From NCBI RefSeq assembly GCF_025685645.1, contig NZ_JAGSYF010000005.1, forward strand, positions 1 through 64,000: a stretch of DNA of 64,000 bases, written 5' to 3'. A model generated the notes under the pieces. The model did no database searches, was not told where the DNA came from, and saw only the letters and a list, made by a program, of their open reading frames with translations. Source of the DNA: Edaphobacter bradus (GTDB lineage Bacteria > Acidobacteriota > Terriglobia > Terriglobales > Acidobacteriaceae). Made by a program: the position numbers and the translations under genes. How positions within the stretch are numbered: position 1 is the first letter of the stretch; each line of letters begins with the position of its first letter. This document shows, piece by piece, positions 45,853 through 53,894 of this stretch.

Positions 45853-46329
45853 GTGAAAGCACTTGCGTTTTGGACGCTGGCATTTGTTGTCGCGCTCACC
45901 GGACTTTCGGTCGCACAGTCCGCAGAAAAGCAAGACGCAGGCCCTGGTTCTGCACGGGAGAAATTGATCGGAGCGTGGCGTCTGGTCTCGATGGAAGAAC
46001 CAGGGCCGGACGGCAAAGTGACTCGCATCACCGATCGCAAAGGCATACTGATATACACGCGTGATGGCCACATGTCCGTACAGGTTATGCTCCCTAAGTC
46101 GGAGTCTGGCGTGTCCAATGACTACGTCCAGAACGGGTATGAGGCTTCCTTCGGTGGTTACGACGTGAACGAAGTGGCACATACGGTCACGCATCACGTC
46201 CAGGGATCGGTTACGCGGGGACTTGTGGGTAAAGACCTTCCGCGCGTGTACCAGTTTTCTGACGTGTACCTGATACTGAAATCGGCTCGGCCAGACGAAC
46301 ACTGGTCGGTTACATGGGAACATTACTGA
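45853..46329 (+). CDS. Secreted lipocalin-like protein
   Basis: 158 residues with signal peptide AFWTLAFVVALTGLSVAQ. The lipocalin_5-like domain begins LIGAWRLVSMEEPGPDGKVT and includes GILIYTRDGHMSVQVMLP, the usual pattern of this group. The function is unknown. It lies downstream of the aldo/keto reductase in the same direction. Confidence 0.85.
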   Translation: MKALAFWTLAFVVALTGLSVAQSAEKQDAGPGSAREKLIGAWRLVSMEEPGPDGKVTRITDRKGILIYTRDGHMSVQVMLPKSESGVSNDYVQNGYEASFGGYDVNEVAHTVTHHVQGSVTRGLVGKDLPRVYQFSDVYLILKSARPDEHWSVTWEHY

Positions 46330-46384
46330 CAGATCCGCAAATGCCGTTCGTTGGTTTGAGTCGCCGAGGAGGAGAGAACAAGCA

Positions 46385-46780
46385 ATGGAGATCAAGAGAA
46401 GTGGCTCGCAGCCTTCGGGCAAAGGACCAGCAGATTGGTTCACTGGCACTGTCCGCATCGACCCGCTGTTTGACGCGCCCGATCCTGCGCGCGTTGTTGG
46501 CGCCAACGTCACCTTCGAACCCGGTGCGCGTACCGCATGGCATACCCATCCTCTCGGTCAAACCCTGATTGTCACGTCCGGCTGCGGCCGGGCGCAGCGC
46601 TCGGGTGGTCCAATTGAGGAGATCCGGCCGGGGGATATGATCTGGTTTGCTCCGGGAGAGAAGCATTGGCACGGGGCGGCGCCAACGACGGCGATGACAC
46701 ATCTCGCCATTCAGGAAAAGCTGAATGGCAAAACCGTCGATTGGATGGAGCAGGTGAGCGATGTGCAATATGGAGCATAA
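46385..46780 (+). CDS. Small cupin-domain protein
   Basis: 131 residues forming one cupin barrel. Motif 1 is PGARTAWHTHPLGQTLIVTS with two His. Motif 2 is IRPGDMIWFAPGEKHWHGAA with one or two His. This is a full metal site as in (R)-mandelonitrile lyase-like and carboxymuconolactone-associated cupins. The activity cannot be predicted. It is the last gene of the same-direction run before tRNA-Ala. Confidence 0.88.
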   Translation: MEIKRSGSQPSGKGPADWFTGTVRIDPLFDAPDPARVVGANVTFEPGARTAWHTHPLGQTLIVTSGCGRAQRSGGPIEEIRPGDMIWFAPGEKHWHGAAPTTAMTHLAIQEKLNGKTVDWMEQVSDVQYGA

Positions 46781-46978
46781 ATACTCTTCGCGGGTTGTGT
46801 TTGCATTGTGTGTGGCATACACGAATGTGTGTATGTGACTCAAGTGTTGTAATCCATGAGCGTCCTCCGAGGGGTGCACTTTTAACGGCTGCTAACCCCT
46901 ACCCAGGCGAGTTTGAGCGGAGGGCGTCTTGCTGGTACACTCAGAGATGTTGTTTGACGCTGGATTTGCGTCAGGTGG

Positions 46979-47054
46979 GGGGCTGTAGCTCAGTTGGGAG
47001 AGCGCCTCGTTCGCAACGAGGAGGTCAGCGGTTCGATCCCGCTCAGCTCCACCA
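46979..47054 (+). tRNA. tRNA-Ala(CGC)
   Basis: 76 bases including an encoded CCA. The acceptor stem ggggctg/cagctcc carries the G3-U70 pair that marks alanine tRNAs. The anticodon loop ttcgcaa gives anticodon CGC for GCG codons. The D arm and T arm (gcggttcgatcccgc) are regular. Its 3' half is the attachment site of the integrated element to the right. Confidence 0.97.
47010..47054. repeat. attL: tRNA-Ala 3' half
   Basis: ttcgcaacgaggaggt onward to cagctccacca is repeated, with changes in the T arm, at 53478-53524. It forms the left boundary of the integrated element. The integrase gene begins 79 bases away with its 3' end facing the tRNA. Confidence 0.85.
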
Positions 47055-47112
47055 AGTAAATCAACGACTTGGAAGTGGAATTTTGGGTTCAATGAGAGAG
47101 AAATAAGCAGCA

Positions 47113-47133
47113 TGGGTCCAATTTGGGTCCATT
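47113..47133. repeat. Two tgggtccaa/t repeats beside attL
   Basis: tgggtccaatttgggtccat lies between tRNA-Ala and the integrase 3' end. The same heptamer gggtcca occurs three times at 53365-53395 and once at about 53671, all in one orientation. These may be integrase arm sites. Confidence 0.5.
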
Positions 47134-48274
47134 TACGCTGCGCTCTCTTTCTTAACCAATACGAGAGATGCGATCTTCTCTCCTGCCTCTCGTTTTTCAT
47201 CGCCCACTGTTTGTGCGTATGTCGCAAGCGTCATCTCCGCTGTGGAGTGCCGCATTAGTTCCATACTCACTCGTAGGCTCACTCCACTGGACAGGAGCAG
47301 GGAAGCATAGCTCCTTCGAAGAGTGTGCCAGCTTAGCTTCGGCTTGCTGATGCGTGCGGCCTCTATTGCAGGGAAGACATTCCTGCGCCAGAGGGTTCCA
47401 GGCCAGAGTGGTTGTCCACCGAAGTGAAAATCAGAGGCAAACACCCATTGCTCAGGCTTGTTGTATTTCGACTTCAGCTTCCAAGCCTTCAGTGCATCGA
47501 TGACCTGTGGAGGCAAGGGAAGGGGACGACGAGAGGAGTCTGTTTTCGGTGGGCCCTCCACGCCATCAACGTAAGACCGACGAACATGCAGAAGTGCACG
47601 ATCGAGGTCCACATCTCCCCACTTGAGTCCGAAGATTTCTCCTCGTCTCATTCCCATCACGGCTGCAATGAGGACCGCCGTTCGTACAGGCTCAACTCCC
47701 TCTAGCTGCTTAAGGATTGCAGCAATCTCGACAGGTTCGAGAATGGACGGGTCAGTTGCCCGTTTCCTAACCTGCCGGACATTAGCGATGGGGTTTGTTG
47801 GATGCAGCTCATGACGCATGGCGTGTCTAAAGGCTGCTCCGAAAACTTCTCTAACCTTGGCCTTTGAACCGTTGGCCAGAGATAAAGTCTTCAGCCAATC
47901 CTCGACTGCCACAGCCTTCACCTGTCTGAGCGGCAAGTTCCCCCACTTCGGCAGGATGTAGTTGGCGAAGGTGTAAAGATAGGCCTTGCGCGGCTTGGTA
48001 GCCTTGCCGGAGTCTTCGCCCAGTTCATGCTGCTTGAGTGCTCTACAAGTTCATTGACTGTTAGTTTGGTTGGCTCTGGAGCTGCCAGGGACTGTTCCAT
48101 ACAGACCGTTGCCTTCTTCTGGGCCTGCGTCTTGGTGAGTTCCTTCACGCTGCCCAGAATTCGCTTCCGGCGTACCCCTGCTGCTCGCCAACGATAGACC
48201 CATACGTGGGGTCCATTAGCTCTGTGCTCGATTGTCAAAGAGCCTTGCTGATAGCGTTCACGCTTAAGATTCAT
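47133..48274 (-). pseudogene. Site-specific tyrosine integrase, one frameshift
   Basis: Two frames join to about 380 residues. Residues 1-80 (from 48274) hold the N-terminal arm-binding part (YQQGSLTIEHRANGPHVWVY). A missing base near 48036 shifts the frame. Restoring it gives HELGEDSGKATKPRKAYLYT and links to the core domain. The catalytic domain keeps MGMRRGEIFGLKWGDVDLD (Arg), LSWHTLRRSYASLLLSSG (His/Arg), LMRHSTAEMT (His) and ATYAQTV (Tyr). Everything but the frame is intact. It is oriented toward tRNA-Ala, as in tRNA-targeting elements. Confidence 0.88.
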
Positions 48275-48489
48275 GCGACCGTCCTTTCGGGTTGGGCAGC
48301 ATGACCGACACCATCAGTGTAACTCCCAGACTCCAGCCACATTACGAGTTGGGAAAGCGAAAAGACGATCTTTAGGGAACTCAGGCGACGATGAGGTACC
48401 TTTCCCTCGCGTGCCCACTTCAGCAATGTCACAGGATGTATGCGTACGATTCCGGCAGCCTCGCGAGCCGTCAACCATTGACTTTTCAT
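48271..48489 (-). CDS. Excisionase-like HTH protein
   Basis: 72 residues from MKSQWLTAREAAGIVRIHPV, preceded by GAGGTGG. A winged HTH of the MerR/excisionase (AlpA-like) kind is visible: REAAGIVRIHPVTLLKWARE, then GKVPHRR. The stop overlaps the integrase start (ATGA). It probably acts as directionality factor or regulator for the integrase. Confidence 0.8.
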   Translation of the reverse strand: MKSQWLTAREAAGIVRIHPVTLLKWAREGKVPHRRLSSLKIVFSLSQLVMWLESGSYTDGVGHAAQPERTVA

Positions 48490-48782
48490 AGCCACCTCGT
48501 TTGGGCGACGGGCTTCATCCAACGAAAGAACAGTCACGATACCATCGCTTGCCGCCAGAGTGAGGCCTCTCAAGAGCAAAGTCCAATACTTCCTATCAAT
48601 GTCGCTAAAGCTTGTATCTATGGCTAAAGCAAAATTGGCCCTGCTATGTCATGGGTGTGGCTACCTTTTGGTTCCTAATTGACTCTCACGCTCGTTCTGA
48701 AAGCATATACGTGCTGGAAATCTTGGCAACAAAGTGTACTTAATCGACGATCTGAAATGACAGCCAGCGGAGACATAAGGCC

Positions 48783-49731
48783 ATGTCAGATTCACTCGAA
48801 TTGCGACTTTTGAAGTACATTGTTGCCGTCGCTGAAACGAACAATTTCACACGCGTTGCCGAACGACTCTTCCTTGCACAACCCTCTCTCAGCAAACAGA
48901 TACGAGATCTCGAATCCGCGATAGGTTTTCCAATCTTCGCTCGCGATAGAAACGGTGTGAGAATCACGCCTGCCGGGGAGATGGTATTGGCTTATGCCAA
49001 AGAAGCGCTCAAAGCGCGCCAAGAGTTAGTAGCGATGGCGCACGCAGTTCACTACGGTCAGGTGTCTCCACTGCGAGTGGGTTTTTCGTCCTTTGTGAGA
49101 TCCCAACCTTCTTCAATCGTTTGGTGACAACTACCAAAAAATGTTTCCAAAAAGCCGTCTCCGATTAGCGAGCGGGAAGCGGGTTCAACTTCTTGAACGA
49201 CTCGCTCAATATTCGCTGGATTGCGCCCTTCTCCCTATGCCCATTGGCGAAGAGCCTTTCCATGTTCAGCAGATTTCGCAATCGCCTTTAGTTATCTGCA
49301 TGCGAGCTGATGATCCACTTTCGTTCGCCAGCTGTCTTGATCTGGAAGAGATAGCCTCACGACTCACGATATTTCGAGATCCGGAACTCCAGCCGGCCGC
49401 CCACCGTCGTCTAGAGGAGATGTTCAATGAGTTAGGAGTTCCGATCAACCTCACGTGCTCCGCGAGCACTCCTGCCGATCTTCAATGGATGGTCAAGTCC
49501 GGTTACGGACTGGCCTTGATTGATCAAACTACGTCTCTGGAAGCGGGCCTAATAACTAAGCCTATCGCTGGAGTCAATTGGACAGCCGATACCGCATTTG
49601 TCATTCACAATCGGGCCGATCATATTGCGCTACCTTTTTTGGAGCGATCCCTGGCAAAACAGTGGACTGATCCTAAACGCAAAAGACGCTCAATTAGTGT
49701 TCAACCCGAACAGTTGAAGCTGCTGGCCTGA
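48783..49731 (+). pseudogene. LysR-family regulator, frameshifted
   Basis: The first part has the LysR HTH (TNNFTRVAERLFLAQPSLSK) and linker to about residue 105. An extra base near 49098 (tttgtgAgatccc) shifts the frame to a stop. Removing it gives DPNLLQSFGDNYQKMFPKS and joins the substrate-binding domain, which continues to LEQLKLLA-like end 49731. The intact form would have about 315 residues. It precedes conjugation genes and probably regulated them. It is divergent from the excisionase/integrase pair. Confidence 0.85.
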
Positions 49732-49844
49732 TTCCCATAGAAGCAAGGTATCGCGATATAGAGAGGAAGTCTTGGACGCAATGCATAATCGACTTTAACT
49801 TCCAAAGCATCACGGCGAATCACTCAAGCCGTTCGGAGGTTGAA

Positions 49845-50210
49845 ATGTCTTTAGCCAATCGTCCTTGCTGTTCGGATTCAGCCAAACGTCAAGCGCTCAT
49901 AATTTGCCGTCCGACGAAAATCATCCGTATGAGCGCACCGGGATTGCTGTTTCTAACAAGTAGTCTCTTGGCGCACGCTCAAGGAACCATGGACTTCTCC
50001 GGAGCCACGACGTTGATGCAGACGTTCAAGACTTTTGCCATGTATGCAGGCGCTGTCATCTGCCTCGGTGGCTTGATCTTCGCTGGAATCCGGATGATGA
50101 GCGGCCGCCTCTCTGAGGCCGTTCCCGGTCTCTTCGGCGCGCTGTTCGGTGCTGGAGTTCTCGGCTGGGGAGCTGGCTGGATCGGCTCTCTGACCGGACA
50201 GTCGATGTAG
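49845..50210 (+). CDS. trbC: Conjugal pilin-like TrbC/VirB2 protein
   Basis: 121 residues with GGAGG five bases before the ATG. A signal segment (LLFLTSSLLAHAQ) is followed by two membrane helices (TFAMYAGAVICLGGLIFAGI, AVPGLFGALFGAGVLGWGAG), as in TrbC/VirB2 pilus subunits. It is the only intact gene of the type IV secretion remnant. Without the rest of the machine it is unlikely to function. Confidence 0.85.
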   Translation: MSLANRPCCSDSAKRQALIICRPTKIIRMSAPGLLFLTSSLLAHAQGTMDFSGATTLMQTFKTFAMYAGAVICLGGLIFAGIRMMSGRLSEAVPGLFGALFGAGVLGWGAGWIGSLTGQSM

Positions 50211-50224
50211 GAGGTGCATCGACT

Positions 50225-50486
50225 ATGACTCGGCGAGGAGAACCGCAGGCAATCAATCAAGCGCTGAATCGTCCCCGAGCAAAGCTCGGATTGGACCTCA
50301 CAGCATGGATGGCGATCGTATTCCTGCATTGCGGTTTTCCTCGTTGGGCTTCGTCTCGTGGCGATGATGGCATTTCCGACGCTTGCGGTTGGCGCATGGC
50401 TGACCATCCGGAAACACCCGAAGATGTTTCAACTCTGGGGCCTGAGCCTGGGCCAGAAGAGCTACTATGACCCGCGCAAACACTGA
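50225..50486 (+). pseudogene. TrbD/VirB3-like protein, frameshifted
   Basis: It starts MTRRGEPQAINQALNRPRAK and LDLTAWMAIVF. An extra base near 50332 shifts the frame, and the other frame then gives VFLVGLRLVAMMAFPTLAVG and KHPKMFQLWGLSLGQKSYYD to a stop at 50486. Together they make a normal 85-residue TrbD with one hairpin membrane segment. It lies 14 bases after trbC. Confidence 0.8.
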
Positions 50487-50700
50487 GCACGCAAAAATAC
50501 GTTCCGTGGTTCGCCAAGGCTGGCGCAGCGTGCAGCATTGTCCCGATTGCACGCTTCATCAACGACCACATCTTTGCGCTGAAAGGCGGCGGATACGGAT
50601 GCCTGTTCACTCTCTCCGGAGTCGTGCTCGACATCCCGATGATCTAGCCGCCGATAACCTTCCCGGTCTGCCGGTACCTGCCACTGGATCACTCCTCTGA
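50483..50700 (+). pseudogene. TrbE/VirB4 ATPase, 5' fragment
   Basis: Translation of 50486-50644 gives STQKYVPWFAKAGAACSIVP, ARFINDHIFALKGGGYGC and LFTLSGV, the N-terminus of TrbE/VirB4. The position of the start ATG is now CTG (50483), overlapping the trbD stop. A TAG follows at 50645. In another frame DPDDLAADNL continues for about 15 codons. The ATPase domain is missing entirely. The conjugation cluster is truncated here. Confidence 0.75.
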
Positions 50701-50898
50701 AACGCGCCAGGCTCCCAGAATTCCGCGGTCGTCGGCAGAAACCGGAAAGCTGGCGCAGAGCCGACTTTCGGTTAGTAATCGGCCTTCGATAAGTACATCG
50801 GAGATATATAGCACGACTACCTTGGAAGTCCGTGCTTGTGCGCCAAGGCCCGCGCGCGCCATTCAGAAACAGATCTCTCTGGCTGACAAACAGTGCAA

Positions 50899-51621
50899 CT
50901 AACTGAGCGACCGCATAAATCTGGCTGCACTCTCTACATGATCGGAGTCGATCCATCTAGTTGGGCATCGCTGAAAACTGAGCTTGCCATCAAACGCGCC
51001 GAATATCTTTTGCATTTCCGGCGAGAGCACCTTCAGCGGCTAGCCCTTTCGATTGCGTCCCATCACGCTGATGCGCACCGCCTTTTTGAGTAGTCGGCTT
51101 CGTTCTGAACCCTTGACCAATACAAGCTCATCTCTTTGGCGCGCGAAGACCTGCTGGTGGCGTACATGAAAGTTCTTTGCAAAGAACGTGCGCGTCAGTT
51201 CGTCGCCGAAGCTATCCGGTCTCCCTGCCGCCAAAACTTCAAAGTACCCGATTAGATAAAGTGCCGGCTCCGATCTGTGGTCCCAGCCTTCAAGACCGCA
51301 ATAAAAAATCAGCATGTCGCCCTTTTTCACATGACGCAGACCGGCTTTGGGAGGGGGCGGGTCCCCATACGTAAATGACACGAATTCTGGATCGAAGTGT
51401 ATCGGTTGGCTGGCCATCGCCGTGCGGCGACCTTCCGGAAAATACTCGACAAGCTTCCGGTTGTTGAGGCCCGCCGTGTTTCCGTAAGTGCGCTCATCAA
51501 CACCGAGTTTTTCGAAGTTGTCAGGGATCGGGATGAATTCGAAAGAACCGTCTCTGAATAACGGCCCCTGTATGCCCCCTGAGCCGCTGTCGATCCCAAC
51601 TCTGAGCATCGCGATTTTCAT
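50899..51621 (-). pseudogene. Nmad3-like DNA base-modification protein, amber stop
   Basis: It starts MKIAMLRVGIDSGSGGIQGP and IPIPDNFEKLG, the signature start of nucleotide-modification-associated domain 3 proteins. GDMLIFYCGLEGW and YLIGYFEVLAA follow. A TAG at 51040-51042 ends the frame after 193 residues. The same frame continues with PLKVLSPEMQKIFGAFDGKL and SFQRCPTRWIDSDH to a stop at 50899, giving the usual length of about 240. This is a single nonsense change, not a frameshift. It is the last gene of a three-gene cassette, four bases after the preceding stop. Confidence 0.78.
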
Positions 51622-51625
51622 CGGT

Positions 51626-52097
51626 TCAGCACCCGCACCTTGCCGAGCGGCCTCTTTTCACAATAGGAAGAGATTTTGGGAGATGCTTATTTTTCTCGGC
51701 CCATGTTAGCAGGCGCTGAACCTCAGTTTGTATAGGTTCCGGAAGGTTTTGCGACAGCACAGCACGCACGTGCTTTTCTACAAACATGTATCTGAATAGG
51801 TCTGGCGCCCACGCCTCTAAAGCTGGACCGGCCTCGTCAAAGCGGTAAGAAATCGAAGCCTAAACGGGGCCCCTTCGCCGTGGCCCCCAATTCATGCGGT
51901 CCGATTCCAATCCAGTTCACCTTTCGAGCGATATCTTCGTGGCCGCGGTCAGGACGACTTCCGCCAACTCCAATCACGGCATCAAAGCCCCATCCACGTA
52001 CCTTACCCATGCAGTCGTTAACGCCGAAGACTCCAGAGTCGTCGGGATCGCCCCTATGGGTCCTCTTGTATAGCAGCGTCTTCAAGGATGCTTTCAC
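51626..52097 (-). pseudogene. Unknown cassette protein, frameshifted
   Basis: It probably starts at GTG 52097 (MKASLKTLLYKRTHRGDPDD) after an AGAGGGG site, four bases past the upstream stop. The first frame continues GVFGVNDCMGKVRGWGFDAV, IGVGGSRPDRGHEDIARKVN and IGIGPHELG. One extra T near 51847 causes a stop. The other frame gives YRFDEAGPALEAWAPDLFRY, MFVEKHVRAVLSQNLPEPIQ and LLTWAEKNKHLPKSLPIVKR to 51626. The restored product has about 155 residues. I do not recognise the family. The C-G-x-G-rich part with GVGG and GIGPHE suggests a nucleotide-binding or enzymatic fold, which is inference only. Confidence 0.65.
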
Positions 52098-52101
52098 GGA
52101 G

Positions 52102-52590
52102 CTATTCCCCTCTGATTTCAGGCTGCTGAGGTCGCAGCCAGCGAAGTTTTCCGATCGCCTTGAGCTTGCTGACGCCAAGCTGTCCGCGTTCATTTCTCGC
52201 CTTCGAACCTGGGGCAGCGAGAGCCGCGATCACTGCTGCGCGTTCCGCCTCGTGCATCTCTATGGCGTCGAAGTTCTCGTCGAGAAGAACAACGAGTACG
52301 GCATCCCACTCCTTCGTCACATCTATGGATCCAATGCGCTGTCCTGGCTTGCAGTTCGGCAGGATGCAGCGGTCCTTTATCTGCAGGCGGCGAGGCGAGT
52401 TTCCGTTTAGTTCGATGGCATCGTATCCCTCGGTGCGGGCCGGAGCCAGTTGCAAGCTAAGAAGACGGGCTGCTTCGTATTCAGCCACTTCTCCAGTAAT
52501 TCCGAGAGGCTTACCTGTCGAAGCATAGTATTCCTGCGCCAGTCTCTTGGCTTGGCAAAGAATGTCCATTACACGATCATTCTGCGTCAT
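52102..52590 (-). CDS. Unknown cassette protein, possible nuclease fold
   Basis: 162 residues from MTQNDRVMDILCQAKRLAQE, with AGGGA eight bases upstream. The frame further upstream to 52746 adds nothing convincing. It has GKPLGITGEVAEYEAARLL, then TEGYDAIELNGNSPRRLQIK. The order Glu in a helix, then D...QxK on paired strands, recalls PD-(D/E)XK nuclease cores, but this is weak pattern evidence. It is the first gene of the cassette and appears intact. It lies four bases before the next gene. Confidence 0.6.
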   Translation of the reverse strand: MTQNDRVMDILCQAKRLAQEYYASTGKPLGITGEVAEYEAARLLSLQLAPARTEGYDAIELNGNSPRRLQIKDRCILPNCKPGQRIGSIDVTKEWDAVLVVLLDENFDAIEMHEAERAAVIAALAAPGSKARNERGQLGVSKLKAIGKLRWLRPQQPEIRGE

Positions 52591-52796
52591 TAATTCGTCC
52601 CTGATTGTCAGAACAGAAAGCATAACACCTGACCGAGCAATATCGACGCACTCCTTGAGACTCCTTCTGCGATGACGATGCGATTCGTATCGGGAAACGG
52701 GCTTCTCGGAAGTGACCGCAGAAGTGCCGCATAAAGTATGGGTCAAAGGCAGAGGCTATGGTGGTAGGCATGGGGCAAAAGGCAAAGGCGAAAATC

Positions 52797-52842
52797 AAAA
52801 GGGGTGCAGAAAGGACACAAAATCGTGCCCCTTTTGTGTCCT
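52797..52842. repeat. Overlapping alternative inverted repeats
   Basis: AGGACACAAAA (52812-52822) pairs perfectly with TTTTGTGTCCT (52832-52842). AAAAGGGG (52797-52804) pairs with CCCCTTTT (52828-52835). The two stems share the TTTT at 52832-52835, so they exclude each other. It lies about 200 bases upstream of the cassette start. Confidence 0.6.
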
Positions 52843-52867
52843 AATATCCTGACGTCCCTGTGCTGAT

Positions 52868-53059
52868 TCAAGAAAGCCCCACAAGACCGACATTATCTGC
52901 GTTCTCGACATTCTTCTGCGCACCTGTTGCGAACACCAAAGACATCACAACTGCCTGAGCGGCATGTTTCGCCGGTGTAATCGCTTGTGTATAGACATCT
53001 AATGTTGACCGCAATGACGAATGGCGCAACAACTCTTGCATCACCTTGAATTCCGTTCC
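52868..53059 (-). pseudogene. C-terminal fragment of second tyrosine integrase
   Basis: 63 residues containing KVMQELLRHSSLRSTLDVYT and QAITPAKHAAQAVVMSLVFA. This is the end of a tyrosine recombinase, with the catalytic His (LLRHSS) and Tyr (DVYTQA) of box II. The upstream sequence in the same frame does not align with an integrase catalytic core. Its sequence differs clearly from the integrase at 47133-48274. It is a remnant of another element, next to attR. Confidence 0.75.
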
Positions 53060-53360
53060 AACACTACGAAACGCCAGGGGGAGCTCATTCGATTGCTGTC
53101 TGCTCTTCCAGGGAGAACTGCCTAAAACGATGGGGGTGTGAAACGCCAACTCGCTAGCTCCGCAATTCAGGCCATCAACTGTTGGATACAAGGGCAATGC
53201 ACTCATTGAGCTTGAGTTGATTGCAGTCTTGAGGGATTCGTAAGGGAAACTCGCTTGTCGTCGGCAATGAGATAAAGACTTCAATGGGCTCCTGAGCCAT
53301 CCTAGCTTCATGTCGGTCATACTGCGTTGTAATCGGAAGAGGGAACTCTTATTCAGCGCC

Positions 53361-53400
53361 AACTTGGGTCCAACTTGGGTCCAATCTGGGTCCAATAAGG
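53361..53400. repeat. Triple ggtccaa direct repeat beside attR
   Basis: Three units of about 11-12 bases (cttgggtccaa, cttgggtccaa, tctgggtccaa) lie head to tail. They match the pair at 47113-47133 near attL. A further single copy lies at about 53668-53680. Confidence 0.6.
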
Positions 53401-53477
53401 ACTTCTACCGATTGTTTTCGGTTCGAAACTGTTGTGTTTGACATGTCTAAATTATTGAAAATGCGTGTTATAGCGTT

Positions 53478-53524
53478 TTCGCAACGAGGAGGTTCGCCGG
53501 TTTCGATCCCGGCCAGCTCCACCA
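53478..53524. repeat. attR: degenerate copy of tRNA-Ala 3' half
   Basis: ttcgcaacgaggaggt is identical to the tRNA. The T arm differs (cgccggtttcgatcccggc, with an extra T), and cagctccacca is again identical. The flank taaattcaac also resembles attL's taaatcaac. No 5' half of a tRNA precedes it. It is therefore an attachment-site duplicate and not a gene. Confidence 0.85.
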
Positions 53525-53894
53525 TAAATTCAACAAATAGAAGAAGTTCCTGCTTGGGTCGAGGAACTTGACTTCTTTCCTAGAGGGGAAGGAGGTCTAG
53601 GGTTCGAGGCCCAACTGAATTGTTGATTTGCAATGAGATCGCGTTGTTATGGGATGCTAGGCCCCGATTTGGGTCCATTTAAGCCCGAAATCTCTTACCT
53701 ACCGGAAGTTCCAATTCTTCATAAGTTGGATCAGTACCATTCCCTTTCAAGGAAAGTGTTTCTCGAAATGAGTTTCCATGAGTGCCTTGGCGAATTTGCG
53801 TCAATCGAGGTCTGCCACTGCCCAAACTTCCGTGTTGCCGACAGACCTCCCAGAACCCTGTCAATGAGTGACTCGTCCTGAAAGTCGTCGACGA
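53525..53894. other. Flank right of attR, no clear gene
   Basis: About 370 bases. A hairpin AAGTTCCT ... AGGAACTT lies near 53548-53572. A gggttcgaggccc segment and a lone gggtcca copy near 53671 suggest older integration scars. A short open frame exists from 53633 to 53881, but its translation has no recognisable features. Confidence 0.4.

Noticed and set aside
47918..48050. Programmed frameshifting in the integrase
   Set aside because: No slippery heptamer or pseudoknot is apparent at the site, and the shift is a simple base loss among many other decayed genes.
51040..51042. Pyrrolysine or programmed read-through at the amber codon in the Nmad3-like gene
   Set aside because: No pyrrolysine machinery or downstream structure is visible. 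Neighbouring genes carry ordinary decay mutations, so a nonsense mutation is the simpler reading.
53478..53524. A tRNA gene at the right end of the island
   Set aside because: Only the 3' half is present, the T arm has an extra base, and no acceptor or D arm precedes it. It is an attachment-site copy.
53633..53881. An 82-codon forward frame right of attR
   Set aside because: No ribosome site, no recognisable residues, and it overlaps likely integration scars.
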